A DNA stretch of 64,000 nt from CAVZBW01 sp963773635 (lineage in GTDB: Bacteria; Actinomycetota; Acidimicrobiia; Acidimicrobiales; RAAP-2). Of this stretch, positions 17,957 through 26,569 are shown piece by piece. Under the pieces are notes generated by a model. That model did not search any database and was not told where the DNA came from. It saw nothing but the letters and a program-made list of their open reading frames with translations. The position numbers and the translations under genes were made by a program. Each line of letters begins with the position of its first letter. The first letter of the stretch is position 1. Where the stretch lies: assembly GCA_963773635.1 (NCBI GenBank), contig CAVZBW010000002.1:620001-684000 (forward strand). Reading direction: 5' to 3'.

Positions 17957-18643
17957 TCAGCCATGCAGGCCGCACTCGGTCTTGTCCATGCCGGCCCAAC
18001 GACCGGCGCGTGAGTGCTGGCCCACCGATACGGGCCGGGTCGTCGGCTCGCACCCGATCGACAGGTATCCCCGGGGCTTGAGCGGGTGGACCGGCAGGTC
18101 ATGGTCGCGGACGTAGCCGGCGACGTCCTCGTCCGTCCACGTGGCCAACGGATTGACCTTGACCACCCCGAAGCCGGGGTCGAAGGAGACGATCGGGGCC
18201 GTCGCCCTCGTCGGCGCCTCCGCACGCCGCAGGCCGGTCATCCAGGCGTCGCGGTCGGCCAGGTGCGCCCGGAGGGGTGCCACCTTGCGGTACTCGCAGC
18301 ACCGCGCCGACCCACACGGCCACGCCTCGGCCTCGGGGCCCGGGCGTAGCACGGTCAGGTTGATCCCCAGACGCTGGCGCATCTCGTCCACGAAGGCGAG
18401 GGTCTCGGGAAAGTGGGCGCCCGTGTCCAGGAAGACCACCTCGATCGTCGGATCGACCTGCATGGCCAGGTCCACGACGACGAGGTCCTGGAAGGACGAG
18501 GCCAGGGAGAGACGACCACCGAATCGCTCCACGGCCCAGGCGATGACCTCGGTCGGAGGGGACCACTCGAAGCCAGCGTTGAGCTCGCTCAGCTCGGCGT
18601 CGACCGCCACCGGTTGCACCTCCTCAATCACCGCTTCGATCAT
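17957..18643 (-). CDS. cysH: Phosphoadenylyl-/adenylyl-sulfate reductase
   Basis: From the ATG at 18643 the product is 228 residues, normal for CysH. It has the PP-loop-like LASSFQDLVVVD, FLDTGAHFPETL, LRPGPEAEAWP, the CC-x2-RK motif (CCEYRKVAPLR) and the C-terminal ECGLHG catalytic motif. The Cys pairs (CC near residue 120 and a CEPT site near 205) indicate a 4Fe-4S enzyme, which usually prefers APS. It transfers electrons from thioredoxin to activated sulfate, releasing sulfite for the downstream reductase. The frame is open upstream to 18766 but without homology. It diverges from the siroheme dehydrogenase gene. Confidence 0.92.
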   Translation of the reverse strand: MIEAVIEEVQPVAVDAELSELNAGFEWSPPTEVIAWAVERFGGRLSLASSFQDLVVVDLAMQVDPTIEVVFLDTGAHFPETLAFVDEMRQRLGINLTVLRPGPEAEAWPCGSARCCEYRKVAPLRAHLADRDAWMTGLRRAEAPTRATAPIVSFDPGFGVVKVNPLATWTDEDVAGYVRDHDLPVHPLKPRGYLSIGCEPTTRPVSVGQHSRAGRWAGMDKTECGLHG

Positions 18644-18842
18644 GGCGTGGTCACCTGTGCTTTCCTTGGGAGCCGCAGTCCTGGCCCGCGCCGTGTCGTC
18701 ATCGCTGCCACGCCGGATGCCACGATCGCCGGACCGGATCTCAAACCGCGAGCGTGCGTCGAGCATACATGACCTAACGGATCAAGTTTTTTGGGTATTC
18801 CCGAGGGCATCTCCGAGGACCGACGGCTGCGAGACTGTCGCC

Positions 18843-19520
18843 GTGGTTCGGTCCCCCGGCTACGCGGTGAGCCTGGTCGTCGAGGGTCAAGCATGCCTCG
18901 TGGTGGGCGGGGGGGAGGTGGCGGCCCGCAAGGTCGAGAGCCTCGTCACCTGCGGCGCCCGGGTCACCGTCGTCGCGCCGCAGACCGTCCCGGCCATCGA
19001 TCGCCGGGCCCAGGCCCCCCGGGACGGGTCGGGAACGGTCACGGTTGAGCGCCGCCCGTACCGAGACGGCGAGGCGGGGCAATTCCGCTTGGTGGTGACC
19101 GCCACCGGGATCCCCGAGGTGGACCGGGCGGTGGCTCGAGACGCCCGGGCGGCGGGCGTCTGGGTCAACAGTGCCGACGACGCCGAGGCCTGCAGCTTCC
19201 TGCTCCCCTCGGTCCATCGCCAGGGGCCCGTCACGGTCGCCGTCTCGACGGGCGGCGCCAGCCCGGCCCTCGCCGCGTGGCTCCGACGCAGGCTGGCACG
19301 GGAGGTCGGGCCCGACGTGGCGGCGATGGCCGACCTGCTCGAGGAGGCCCGGAGGGCGGTTCGGGCGGAGGGGCGCTCGACCGAGGGCGTCGACTGGAGG
19401 GCCATCCTCGACGGGGAGTTCCCCGAGCTCGTGGCGGCGGGCGATCTCGCCGGCGCCAGGGCGCTCCTGCGCTCGGCCACGGCGGCGCCCGGTGGCGAGG
19501 GCCCCGCTCCCGCGGTCTAG
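18843..19520 (+). CDS. Precorrin-2 dehydrogenase / sirohydrochlorin ferrochelatase-like (Met8/SirC/CysG N-domain)
   Basis: The GTG start at 18843 gives 225 residues. It opens YAVSLVVEGQACLVVGGGEVAARKV, the NAD-binding motif of the family, followed by LVVTATGIPEVDRAV, VNSADDAEACSFLLPS and VSTGGASPALAAWLRRRLA, all hallmarks of precorrin-2 dehydrogenases. These oxidise precorrin-2 to sirohydrochlorin for siroheme, the prosthetic group of the neighbouring sulfite reductase. The methyltransferase half of CysG is absent, so a separate uroporphyrinogen methyltransferase must exist elsewhere. It diverges from cysH across 199 bases and overlaps the end of the convergent membrane protein gene by four bases. 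Confidence 0.9.
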   Translation: MVRSPGYAVSLVVEGQACLVVGGGEVAARKVESLVTCGARVTVVAPQTVPAIDRRAQAPRDGSGTVTVERRPYRDGEAGQFRLVVTATGIPEVDRAVARDARAAGVWVNSADDAEACSFLLPSVHRQGPVTVAVSTGGASPALAAWLRRRLAREVGPDVAAMADLLEEARRAVRAEGRSTEGVDWRAILDGEFPELVAAGDLAGARALLRSATAAPGGEGPAPAV

Positions 19521-20038
19521 GGACGGGCGAACATGATGGCCATGGCCACCACCAGCAGGAGCAGCATGGCCGAGGCGGTCAGCCACGCCGAACGACAGGT
19601 GGATGCAGGGGCGGCGCCCTTCTCCCCGCCGCCTCGGGACACCGCTTCCTGCAGGCGGCGCTCGAGCGGCCAGAGGAGACCCTCGCCGAGCCCGATCACC
19701 ACCACCCACAGCGTCAGCCCGACCGTCACCCAGCCCTGTCCGAGCCCGTAGGCGCCCTTGGAGGCCCCGAGCAGCGCGAACCCGAAGACCGGCACGCCGT
19801 AGAGGACCCGGGCCGCCCAGTTGAACCCTGGCGTGTAATACCGACGGAGCGACACCGGCGTCTCCGAGGAGGCCGGCAGCGCGCCGAGCCGCCACGCCTG
19901 GGTGCCGCTCACCACCACCGTGCCGATCCCGACGAGGGCGCAGGCGCCGTGGAACAGCAGGAGCAGATCGAAGCCGGCGCCGGTCGGCTGGCCGGTGTGC
20001 GAGATCGCCGCCGTCGATACGAGCGGCTGGCCGAGCAC
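19517..20038 (-). CDS. DUF2269-like integral membrane protein
   Basis: The 173-residue protein has four hydrophobic segments (LLLLFHGACALVGIGTVVV, VLYGVPVFGFALLG, VGLTLWVVVIGLGEGLLWPL, and a C-terminal LLLLVVAMAIMF). An N-terminal FHG and a YYTPGFNWA loop match the general look of DUF2269 predicted membrane proteins. Function is unknown. A GTG at 20038 with GAGAGG upstream is preferred; a GTG at 20074 is the alternative. It is convergent with the siroheme gene and probably unrelated to sulfur metabolism. Confidence 0.6.
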   Translation of the reverse strand: MLGQPLVSTAAISHTGQPTGAGFDLLLLFHGACALVGIGTVVVSGTQAWRLGALPASSETPVSLRRYYTPGFNWAARVLYGVPVFGFALLGASKGAYGLGQGWVTVGLTLWVVVIGLGEGLLWPLERRLQEAVSRGGGEKGAAPASTCRSAWLTASAMLLLLVVAMAIMFARP

Positions 20039-20252
20039 CGGACCATCCTCTCGCGAATGCCGTTTGGACCGCACACCGGAGCCGGCCCCAAGGCGACGGG
20101 GGCGCGACGAGCGTCCGACCGGGAGACGATCGGCGTTCGACGCGTACCTATCGGCCCTGAGCAGGTGCGCCGTGACGCGTGAGCGTGTCCCCGGAGCGAT
20201 ACCGTGGTGACAGCAGTCCCCTGAGGGGGGAGGAAGAGGTCACGGGCAATTG

Positions 20253-21267
20253 ATGACCACCATTGAGCCCACCAGCGAGCAGAGCAACCAACTTCGGCTC
20301 GATCCGCTCTCCGGACGGTGGGTCGTCGTCAGCACAGGACGAGCGCAGCGCCCCGCGGCGTTCATGGAACGATCCGAGCAGGTGCAGGAAGACACCAGCC
20401 GCCCCTGCCCGTTTTGCCCGGGCAACGAGGAGGAGTCCCCACCGGCCCTCGAGACCTACGGACCGAGCGGCAGTTGGCTCGTCCGGGTGGTGCCCAACGC
20501 CTACCCGGCGTTCTCCGGAGACATCCCCTTCGTCGTCACCAACCGTGGCCCGGTCTTCACTCAGGCCACGGCCGGCGGCATCCACGAGGTGCTGGTCCTC
20601 TCGCCGGACCACGCGGCCTCCTGGTCGGTGCTCACCGAGGAGCAGACCGGCCTGGTGATGGCCGCCATCCGCGACCGCATCGACGAGCACTCCCAGATGC
20701 CCCACCTCCGCTACAGCCAGGCCATCGTCAACTCGGGCCGGGAGGCGGGCGCGTCGATCGAGCACCCGCACGCCCAGCTGCTCGGCATGTGCTTCGTGCC
20801 GCGCGAGATCGCCGAGGAGCACGCCCGCTTCGTGCGCTTCGCCGGAGGGTGCCTGCTGTGCACGACGATGGACGCCGAGATCGCCTCCGGCGTACGCGTC
20901 GATCCTGGCGGACGAGCAGGTGGTCGTGGTCTGTCCGTTTTGGAGCGCCTCCCCCTACGAGATGCTCGTCATCCCCCGCCACCACGGCCCCCACCTCCAC
21001 CGTGCGAGCACCGAGGACCTCGTGGCCGTCGGGCGCGCCGTGCGCACCGTGCTCGGCAACCTGCGCGAATGCATCGGGGACGTCGCCTACAACCTCGTCT
21101 TCCACTCCGCGCCGTACCGGGCCGGGGAGCCCTATCACTGGCACGTCCACATCTTCCCCAAGGCCACGACTCGGGCCGGCTTCGAGATGGGCACCGGGGT
21201 GGCCATCAACATCGTCGCCCCCGAGCACGCCGCCGAGGCGTTGCGCGTGGGCGTCCTGACCGGCTGA
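20253..21267 (+). CDS. galT: Galactose-1-phosphate uridylyltransferase (one apparent frameshift)
   Basis: The product starts at an ATG at 20253 after an AG-rich site and shows GalT features: CPFCPGNE zinc ligands, VRVVPNAYPAF, HEVLVLSPDH and the catalytic IEHPHAQLLG. Near 20893-20900 the frame shifts by one base. The second half (LADEQVVVVCPFWSASPYEM, PYHWHVHIFPK) continues in the next frame to 21267. Together they make about 338 residues, full length for bacterial GalT. It exchanges UMP between UDP-glucose and galactose 1-phosphate. No other galactose gene is adjacent; the position next to pfk and trehalose genes fits central sugar metabolism. Confidence 0.88.
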
Positions 21268-21310
21268 CCCGACCGGCTCCGGCGGGGCCGGGGAGCCGGC
21301 GCCGCCTCGG

Positions 21311-22360
21311 CTAGCCCAAAAAGGGTGCCGCCACCTCGTCGAGCAACCGGAGGTCCAGGGTCTTGGGCGCCGAGACGGCGTCGGCCAGGGGAACCACGCA
21401 CGATCTCGCCGGCCTGGAGGGCGACCATGGAGTCGAACCGCCCCTCGCGGAGGGCCCGGACCGCCGCGACCCCAAAGCGGGTGGCGAGCACCCGGTCCAA
21501 GGCCGTCGGCGTCCCACCCCGCTGGATGTGGCCGAGGGTGGTGAAGCGGGCCTCGTAGCCGGTCCGCTGCTCGATCTCGCTCCGCCAGCCACGCGCCGAT
21601 GCCGCCGAGGCGGACGTGACCAAACTGGTCGAGCTGCGGGGAGGACCCGGCCGAGTCTGCGGACGAGCCGTCGGGGCCGTCGAGAGGAACGGCGCCCTCT
21701 GCGACCACCACGATCGACGAGAACTGGCCGCGCCGATGCCGCTGTCGGAGGCGGTCGCAGAGCCGGTCGAGGTCGAAGGGGATCTCGGGCACGAGGATCT
21801 CGGCGGCGCCCCCGGCGATCCCCGCGTGGGCGGCGATCCAACCGACGTGCCGGCCCATCACCTCGCAGACGATGACCCGGTGATGCGACTCCGCGGTGGT
21901 CCGGAGTCGATCGATCGCCTCCGTGGCGATCTGGACCGCAGTGTCGAAGCCAAACGTCACCTCGGTCGCCGAGAGGTCGTTGTCGATGGTCTTGGGGACA
22001 CCCACCGCCGGGGCGCCGAGCTGTGCGAGCCGGTGCGCCGCGCCGAGGGTGTCCTCCCCGCCGATCGCGACCAACGCGTCCACCGACCGGCGAGAGAGGG
22101 TGGCCAGGGCGCGCTCGGTGCCCGCCGTCGATGGCCGACGGGTTGGTCCGCGACGTGCCGAGGATGGTGCCCCCGAGGATGTGGATGTCTCGGCAACGGT
22201 CGGGATCGATCGGGAAGGCGTCGTCCTCGATGACGCCGCGCCAACCATCACGGAATCCGACGACCTCGTCGCCCTCTTGCGCCGCGGTGTGCACCACGGC
22301 GCGGATCGCCGCGTTGAGCCCAGGGCAGTCGCCCCCACCAGTCAGCACCCCGATGCGCAT
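21311..22360 (-). CDS. pfkA: 6-phosphofructokinase (three apparent frameshifts)
   Basis: The start (22360) gives the phosphate-binding GVLTGGGDCPGLNAAIR. The rest must be read across frames: a shift near 22121-22130 leads to DALVAIGGEDTLG, VPKTIDNDLSATEVTFGFDT and HHRVIVCEVMGRHVGWIA; a shift near 21580 leads to EIEQRTGYEARFTTLGHIQRGG; one near 21400 returns to the first frame, ending VAAPFLG at 21311. The reassembled protein is about 345 residues, normal for actinobacterial PFK. It phosphorylates fructose 6-phosphate; the GGGDCP and PKTIDND motifs leave the phosphoryl donor (ATP or pyrophosphate) open. Three breaks in one glycolytic gene argue for sequence errors. Confidence 0.85.
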   Translation of the reverse strand: MRIGVLTGGGDCPGLNAAIRAVVHTAAQEGDEVVGFRDGWRGVIEDDAFPIDPDRCRDIHILGGTILGTSRTNPSAIDGGHRARPGHPLSPVGGRVGRDRRGGHPRRGAPARTARRPGGGCPQDHRQRPLGDRGDVWLRHCGPDRHGGDRSTPDHRGVASPGHRLRGDGPARRLDRRPRGDRRGRRRDPRARDPLRPRPALRPPPTAASARPVLVDRGGRRGRRSSRRPRRLVRRLGRVLPAARPVWSRPPRRHRRVAGGARSSSGPATRPASPPSATSSGVGRRRPWTGCSPPALGSRRSGPSARGGSTPWSPSRPARSCVVPLADAVSAPKTLDLRLLDEVAAPFLG

Positions 22361-22378
22361 GGTCCCTCCGGACGGTCG

Positions 22379-23555
22379 TCAGTGTGCGGGCCGGCCGGGT
22401 CCCCGCTCCCGGCTCAACTGCGCCACCAGCTGGTCGATGACGGAGCGGTCCGCAGGCAACAGCTCCTCGATACCCGGGGTGTCACGGTACCCGCGCGAGG
22501 AAGGCCGCCGCGTTACGACGCTCCCACGCCTCGCCGAGGGCTGTGGCACCGAGGCGACCGGTCGGGTCCCGGACCTGCGCCGCCTCCTGCGCGAGGTCAT
22601 GGAACGAACGCACCATGTCGCCCACATCGGCCAGCGGCGTGCGCAGCACCGGTGTCCCGGTGCGAGGGTCGCAACCGCCGGGCATCGTGTCCTGCAAGAC
22701 CCAGCCCTGATCCGATCGGGCCGTCCGATGGAGACAAAAGTCGCCGTGGGTCCGCAAGATGGGCGCGACGAGCGATCTGGGGGGCCCGGCGGACACGGCA
22801 CCGTCGCCCACCAGGTCGATCTCGCCGTCCTCCCACCCAAACGCCCCGGCGAGCGCCAGATGCATCCTCGCCGCCATCGTGCCGAGTGCCTCGGCCTCGG
22901 GGGCGAAGTCGCCTCCCGCCTGCTCCGGCGAGAGGCCGGATGCGTAGAGGTCGCGCAGAGAGGTGAGGGCGACGGCTTCTCCCGGGGCGCTGCCGACGAT
23001 GACCTCCTGGACGATCCCGAGGTCGCGCCCGCCCCGTCGCCAGATGGCCACCGGCGCCGGCAGGTGGTTGAAGCCGGCCTCGTCGAGCGCGGTCAGGAGG
23101 GACACGCCCGGATGGCTGCCTTCGTAGGGCCAGGGGAACGCGGTGAGACTCCAGCGCTCGTCGAAGGAGACCTCGATGCCCTCGTCCCCGTCGGCCACCA
23201 CGACCGCGTGACGGAACCCGGCCTGGACGCCGACGATCGTCTCGACCGTCATGATGGCCAGGTGGAGCTCGGCCAGCGCGTCGACCAGGACCACGTCCCG
23301 GGGTCCGTCGTCCAGGAACCCGAGCACCGGGTCGTCGCCGCTGCGCAGCGCCTGGAGTGGCGCCTCCAGGGCGCAGAGGCCGACGACGGCGTGGGCCGGT
23401 CGGTCGTCGATCGTGGCGGACACTCCCCAGAGCTCCGTCTCGCCGAGGCGCAACGGCTCGATGCCGGTGACCTCCACGTCGCCGAGCGGCGGCACCCGGG
23501 CAATCTCGGGCTCCGCATGCCGATGACGCAGCGCCCAGGCGCGCGAGTGGCCCAC
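22379..23555 (-). CDS. mak: Maltokinase-like protein (Mak/Pep2), apparent frameshift near the C-terminus
   Basis: The product has the N-terminal cap of maltokinases (VTGIEPLRLGETELWGVSATI) and the kinase-like lobe with FAPEAEALGTMAARMHLAL and the catalytic loop region (RTHGDFCLHR, VLQDTMPGG). The last 38 residues (GYRDTPGIEELLPADRS onward) lie in another frame, so a one-base shift near 22495 is inferred. The true start may lie further upstream, as the N-terminal 20 residues are uncertain. Mak phosphorylates maltose to maltose 1-phosphate, the substrate of GlgE. It sits directly downstream of treS, as in other actinobacteria where the two act together. Confidence 0.8.
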
Positions 23556-23600
23556 GCATCTCGGGGCGCCGCTCTTCGAGGACCACCCCGCTCACCGGTC

Positions 23601-25559
23601 CTAGACCCCGCCGGCCTGGGGGGCGGGGGCGGGCGGGCGGTCGGCGGCAAGGGGGGCGCCGCTCTCGTCCGTGCTCCATTCGGCGCTCCCGCTCGCGTGG
23701 TCCTCGGCCACGAGATCGAACCAGAGGTAGCCGTACGGTCCGAGAGTGAGCGTGTAGGGCTCCTCGCCGATGGGCGGGAACGGCACCCTGCCCAGCAGCT
23801 CGAGGGGGGTGTGCCCGCTCCAGCCGGACAGCTGCAGCTCGGCGGGCTGGGCGAACCGGCTGAGGTTGTGCACGCAGAGCACGGCCTGGGGGATCCGCTC
23901 CTCTCCGTGGAGATGCCTCCGGGCCGGGCCGCCCTGCGGGTCCGACAGGGTCCCGTCCGATTTGCCCGACCCGTCAGCCCCCATCCGGTCGCCCCACTCG
24001 CCCCACCAGCGGCCCTCGGGCTCCTCGCCGGCGCCGGGCCAGCCACCCCATTGGTCTCGGCCGCCGCGCGCCTCGACCACGTCGCCCCAGCGGACGTAGG
24101 CCAGGATCGAGGGGTTGGGACAGCTGATGACGTCAAACTGCCCGACCCCGAGCACGGGGAGGCTGCGCCGCTGGCTCAGCAACCGTTGGAGCCAATGGAG
24201 GAACGAGCCCGGGTTGCGCTCCTGGGACTCGACGTTCACCGACTGGTAGCCGTAGACGGGGTCCATGAGCGGCGGAAGGTAGAGCTGCGCGAAGTCGCCA
24301 CGCGAGAAGCCGGCGTTGCGGTCGGGGGTCCACTGCATCGGCGTGCGGACCGAGTCTCGGTCGCCGAGGTAGATGTTGTCGCCCATGAGGAGCTCGTCGC
24401 CGTAGTAGATGACCGGGCTTCCGGGCATCGACAGCAGGAGGGCGTAGAGGAGCTCGGCCAGGCGCCGGTCGCCGTCGAGCAGCGGCGCCAGGCGACGCCC
24501 GATCCCCATGTGACGCTTCATGCGGGGGTCCTTGGCGTACTCGGTGAAGAGATAGTCGCGCTCCTCGTCGCTCACCTTCTCGAGCGTGAGCTCGTCGTGG
24601 TTGCGCAGGAAGATGGCCCACTGGCACCCGTCGGGCACGTCGGGGGTCTGCGCCAGGATCTCGGTGACCGGGTACCGCTGTTCCTGGCGCACCGCGGCGA
24701 ACAGCCGGGGCATGAGCGGGAAGTGGAAGCACAGGTGGCACTCGTCGCCGTCGCCGAAGTAGTCGGCCACGTCCGATGGCCACCCGTTGGCCTCGGCCAG
24801 CAGAATCCGGCCCGGGTACCCGGCGTCCATCTCCTTGCGAATGCGCTTGATAAAGGCGTGGGTCTCGGGCAGGTGCTCTCCCGCCGTGCCGTCCCGTTGG
24901 AACAGATAGGGCACGGCGTCGAGCCGGAATCCGTCAAACCCGAGGTCCAGCCAGAAGCGCACCACCTCGAGCATGGCCTCGCACACCTCGGGGTTTTCGT
25001 AGTTGAGATCCGGCTGGTGGGAGTAGAAGCGATGCCAGTAGTACTGCTGGCGGGTGTCGTCCCACGTCCAGTTGGACCGCTCGACGTCGTGGAACACGAC
25101 ACGGGCCTCGGGCCAACGTTGATCGTCGTCGTTCCAGACGTACCAATCGGCCCGGGGGTTGTCCTTGCTCGATCGCGACTCGATGAACCAGGGGTGCTGA
25201 TCGCTCGTGTGGTTCATCACCAGGTCCCCGATGACCCGGATGCCTCGCCCGTGCGCGTCCTCGAGGAGCCCGACGAGGTCACCCAACGTCCCGTAGCCCG
25301 GGTGCACGTTGAAGAAGTCGCTGATGTCGTACCCGCCGTCACGAAGGGGCGAGGGATAGAAGGGCAGGAGCCACAGGCAGTCGACCCCCAGCCACTCGAG
25401 GTAGTCGAGCTTCTGCCGCAGGCCGGCGAGATCGCCCGAACCGTCGTTGTTGGCGTCGTAGAAGCCCTGGAGGTACACCTCGTAGAAGACCGCCCGGCGG
25501 TACCAGTGGACCGACGGGTCGAAGGGTCGGCCGTCCGGGGGGAAGGGGGCCTGGGCCAT
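23601..25559 (-). CDS. treS: Maltose alpha-D-glucosyltransferase (trehalose synthase) TreS
   Basis: The 652-residue GH13 enzyme begins WYRRAVFYEVYLQGFYDANN and shows the conserved regions DLVMNHTS, FRLDAVPYL (nucleophile Asp), ILLAEANGW (acid/base Glu) and FLRNHDEL. It isomerises maltose and trehalose. Residues about 496-558 form a Gly/Trp/Arg-rich insertion in the C-terminal beta-sandwich that family members normally lack, and a Pro/Ala-rich tail follows the end of the fold. Its ATG overlaps the meaB stop (TGATG), and maltokinase lies downstream, giving a TreS-Mak route toward maltose 1-phosphate. Confidence 0.95.
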   Translation of the reverse strand: MAQAPFPPDGRPFDPSVHWYRRAVFYEVYLQGFYDANNDGSGDLAGLRQKLDYLEWLGVDCLWLLPFYPSPLRDGGYDISDFFNVHPGYGTLGDLVGLLEDAHGRGIRVIGDLVMNHTSDQHPWFIESRSSKDNPRADWYVWNDDDQRWPEARVVFHDVERSNWTWDDTRQQYYWHRFYSHQPDLNYENPEVCEAMLEVVRFWLDLGFDGFRLDAVPYLFQRDGTAGEHLPETHAFIKRIRKEMDAGYPGRILLAEANGWPSDVADYFGDGDECHLCFHFPLMPRLFAAVRQEQRYPVTEILAQTPDVPDGCQWAIFLRNHDELTLEKVSDEERDYLFTEYAKDPRMKRHMGIGRRLAPLLDGDRRLAELLYALLLSMPGSPVIYYGDELLMGDNIYLGDRDSVRTPMQWTPDRNAGFSRGDFAQLYLPPLMDPVYGYQSVNVESQERNPGSFLHWLQRLLSQRRSLPVLGVGQFDVISCPNPSILAYVRWGDVVEARGGRDQWGGWPGAGEEPEGRWWGEWGDRMGADGSGKSDGTLSDPQGGPARRHLHGEERIPQAVLCVHNLSRFAQPAELQLSGWSGHTPLELLGRVPFPPIGEEPYTLTLGPYGYLWFDLVAEDHASGSAEWSTDESGAPLAADRPPAPAPQAGGV

Positions 25560-26569
25560 CAGCGGTTCAAGTCCTCCAGGCGGTCCAGCAGCTCATCGGC
25601 GGCATCGTAGGGATCGAGACCCCCCTCGAGCAGCTCGCGGCGCACGTCGGAGGCTTCGGGCCCGGCGAGCAGCTCGTCGAGGCGCCGCGCCAGGGTGGCG
25701 GCGAGCACGCCCCGGACCGTTTCCTCGAGGCGGGTCGCCCGGCGCTCCTCGAGCAGACCGCTGTCGCCGAGGAACCGGCGATGCAGGCCGACCGCGAGCC
25801 ACAGGTCGTCCACCCCGTCGCCCTTCGTGGCCACCGTCTCGACGATCGGCGGGCGCCAGGGACCGCTCACCGACAGGTCGAGCATCTGCTCCAGGTCCCG
25901 CCTGGTCTCGCGGACCCCGGGCCGATCGGCCTTGTTGATCGCGAAGACGTCGGCGATCTCGAGGAGCCCGGCCTTGTTCGCCTGTACCGCGTCGCCCCAT
26001 CCGGGATTGACGGTCACGACCGTCGTGTCGACCGCTCCAGCCACTTCCACCTCCACCTGGCCCACCCCGACCGTCTCCACGATCACCAAGGGAAAGCCCA
26101 CCGCCCCCAGCACCCTTACCGTGTCGGGCACGGCCAGCGCCAATCCCCCGAGATGGCCCCGGTTGGCCATCGAGCGGACGTAGACGGTCGGGTCGGTCGC
26201 GTGCTCCTGCATGCGGACGCGGTCGCCCAGGATGGCGCCGCCGGTGAACGGCGACGAGGGGTCGATCGCCAGCACCGCCACCTCGTCGATGGCGACCTGG
26301 CCACCGCAACCCTCCGTCGGCCACCCCCTGCGGGCGCGGCCGACGACGGTGCTCGTGAGGGTCGACTTGCCCGATCCGGGGGCGCCGGTCAGGCCGATCG
26401 TGTAGGGAGCGGTGCTCCGGTATGCCGACCGGGTCACCAACCGCATCGGTTCCCGGCCCCGCTCGATGATGGAGATCAGCCGGGCCAACGCGAGCCGGTC
26501 ACCGTTGCGAGCCTCCGTCAGCAGTACCTCGGGGGCGGTGCCCCGCAGCTGCTGGCGGCCGTTGCTCAA
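25559..26569 (-). CDS. meaB: Methylmalonyl-CoA mutase-associated GTPase MeaB (ArgK family)
   Basis: The 336-residue G3E GTPase has Walker A (GAPGSGKSTLTS), LAIDPSSPFTGGAILGDR, the switch segment FPLVIVETVGVGQVEVEVAG, and NKAD as the base-specificity motif. MeaB guards and loads B12-dependent methylmalonyl-CoA mutase or relatives. No mutase subunit is in the window, which is unusual since meaB often sits beside it. The stop overlaps the treS start and the start overlaps the murA stop by four bases, so it lies within a murA-meaB-treS-mak transcription unit of unrelated functions. Confidence 0.93.
   Translation of the reverse strand: MSNGRQQLRGTAPEVLLTEARNGDRLALARLISIIERGREPMRLVTRSAYRSTAPYTIGLTGAPGSGKSTLTSTVVGRARRGWPTEGCGGQVAIDEVAVLAIDPSSPFTGGAILGDRVRMQEHATDPTVYVRSMANRGHLGGLALAVPDTVRVLGAVGFPLVIVETVGVGQVEVEVAGAVDTTVVTVNPGWGDAVQANKAGLLEIADVFAINKADRPGVRETRRDLEQMLDLSVSGPWRPPIVETVATKGDGVDDLWLAVGLHRRFLGDSGLLEERRATRLEETVRGVLAATLARRLDELLAGPEASDVRRELLEGGLDPYDAADELLDRLEDLNR

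Noticed and set aside
22023..25610. A 1195-codon open frame on the plus strand opposite maltokinase and TreS
   Set aside because: It is antisense to conserved enzymes, has no recognisable domain, and arises from the high GC third positions of the real genes.
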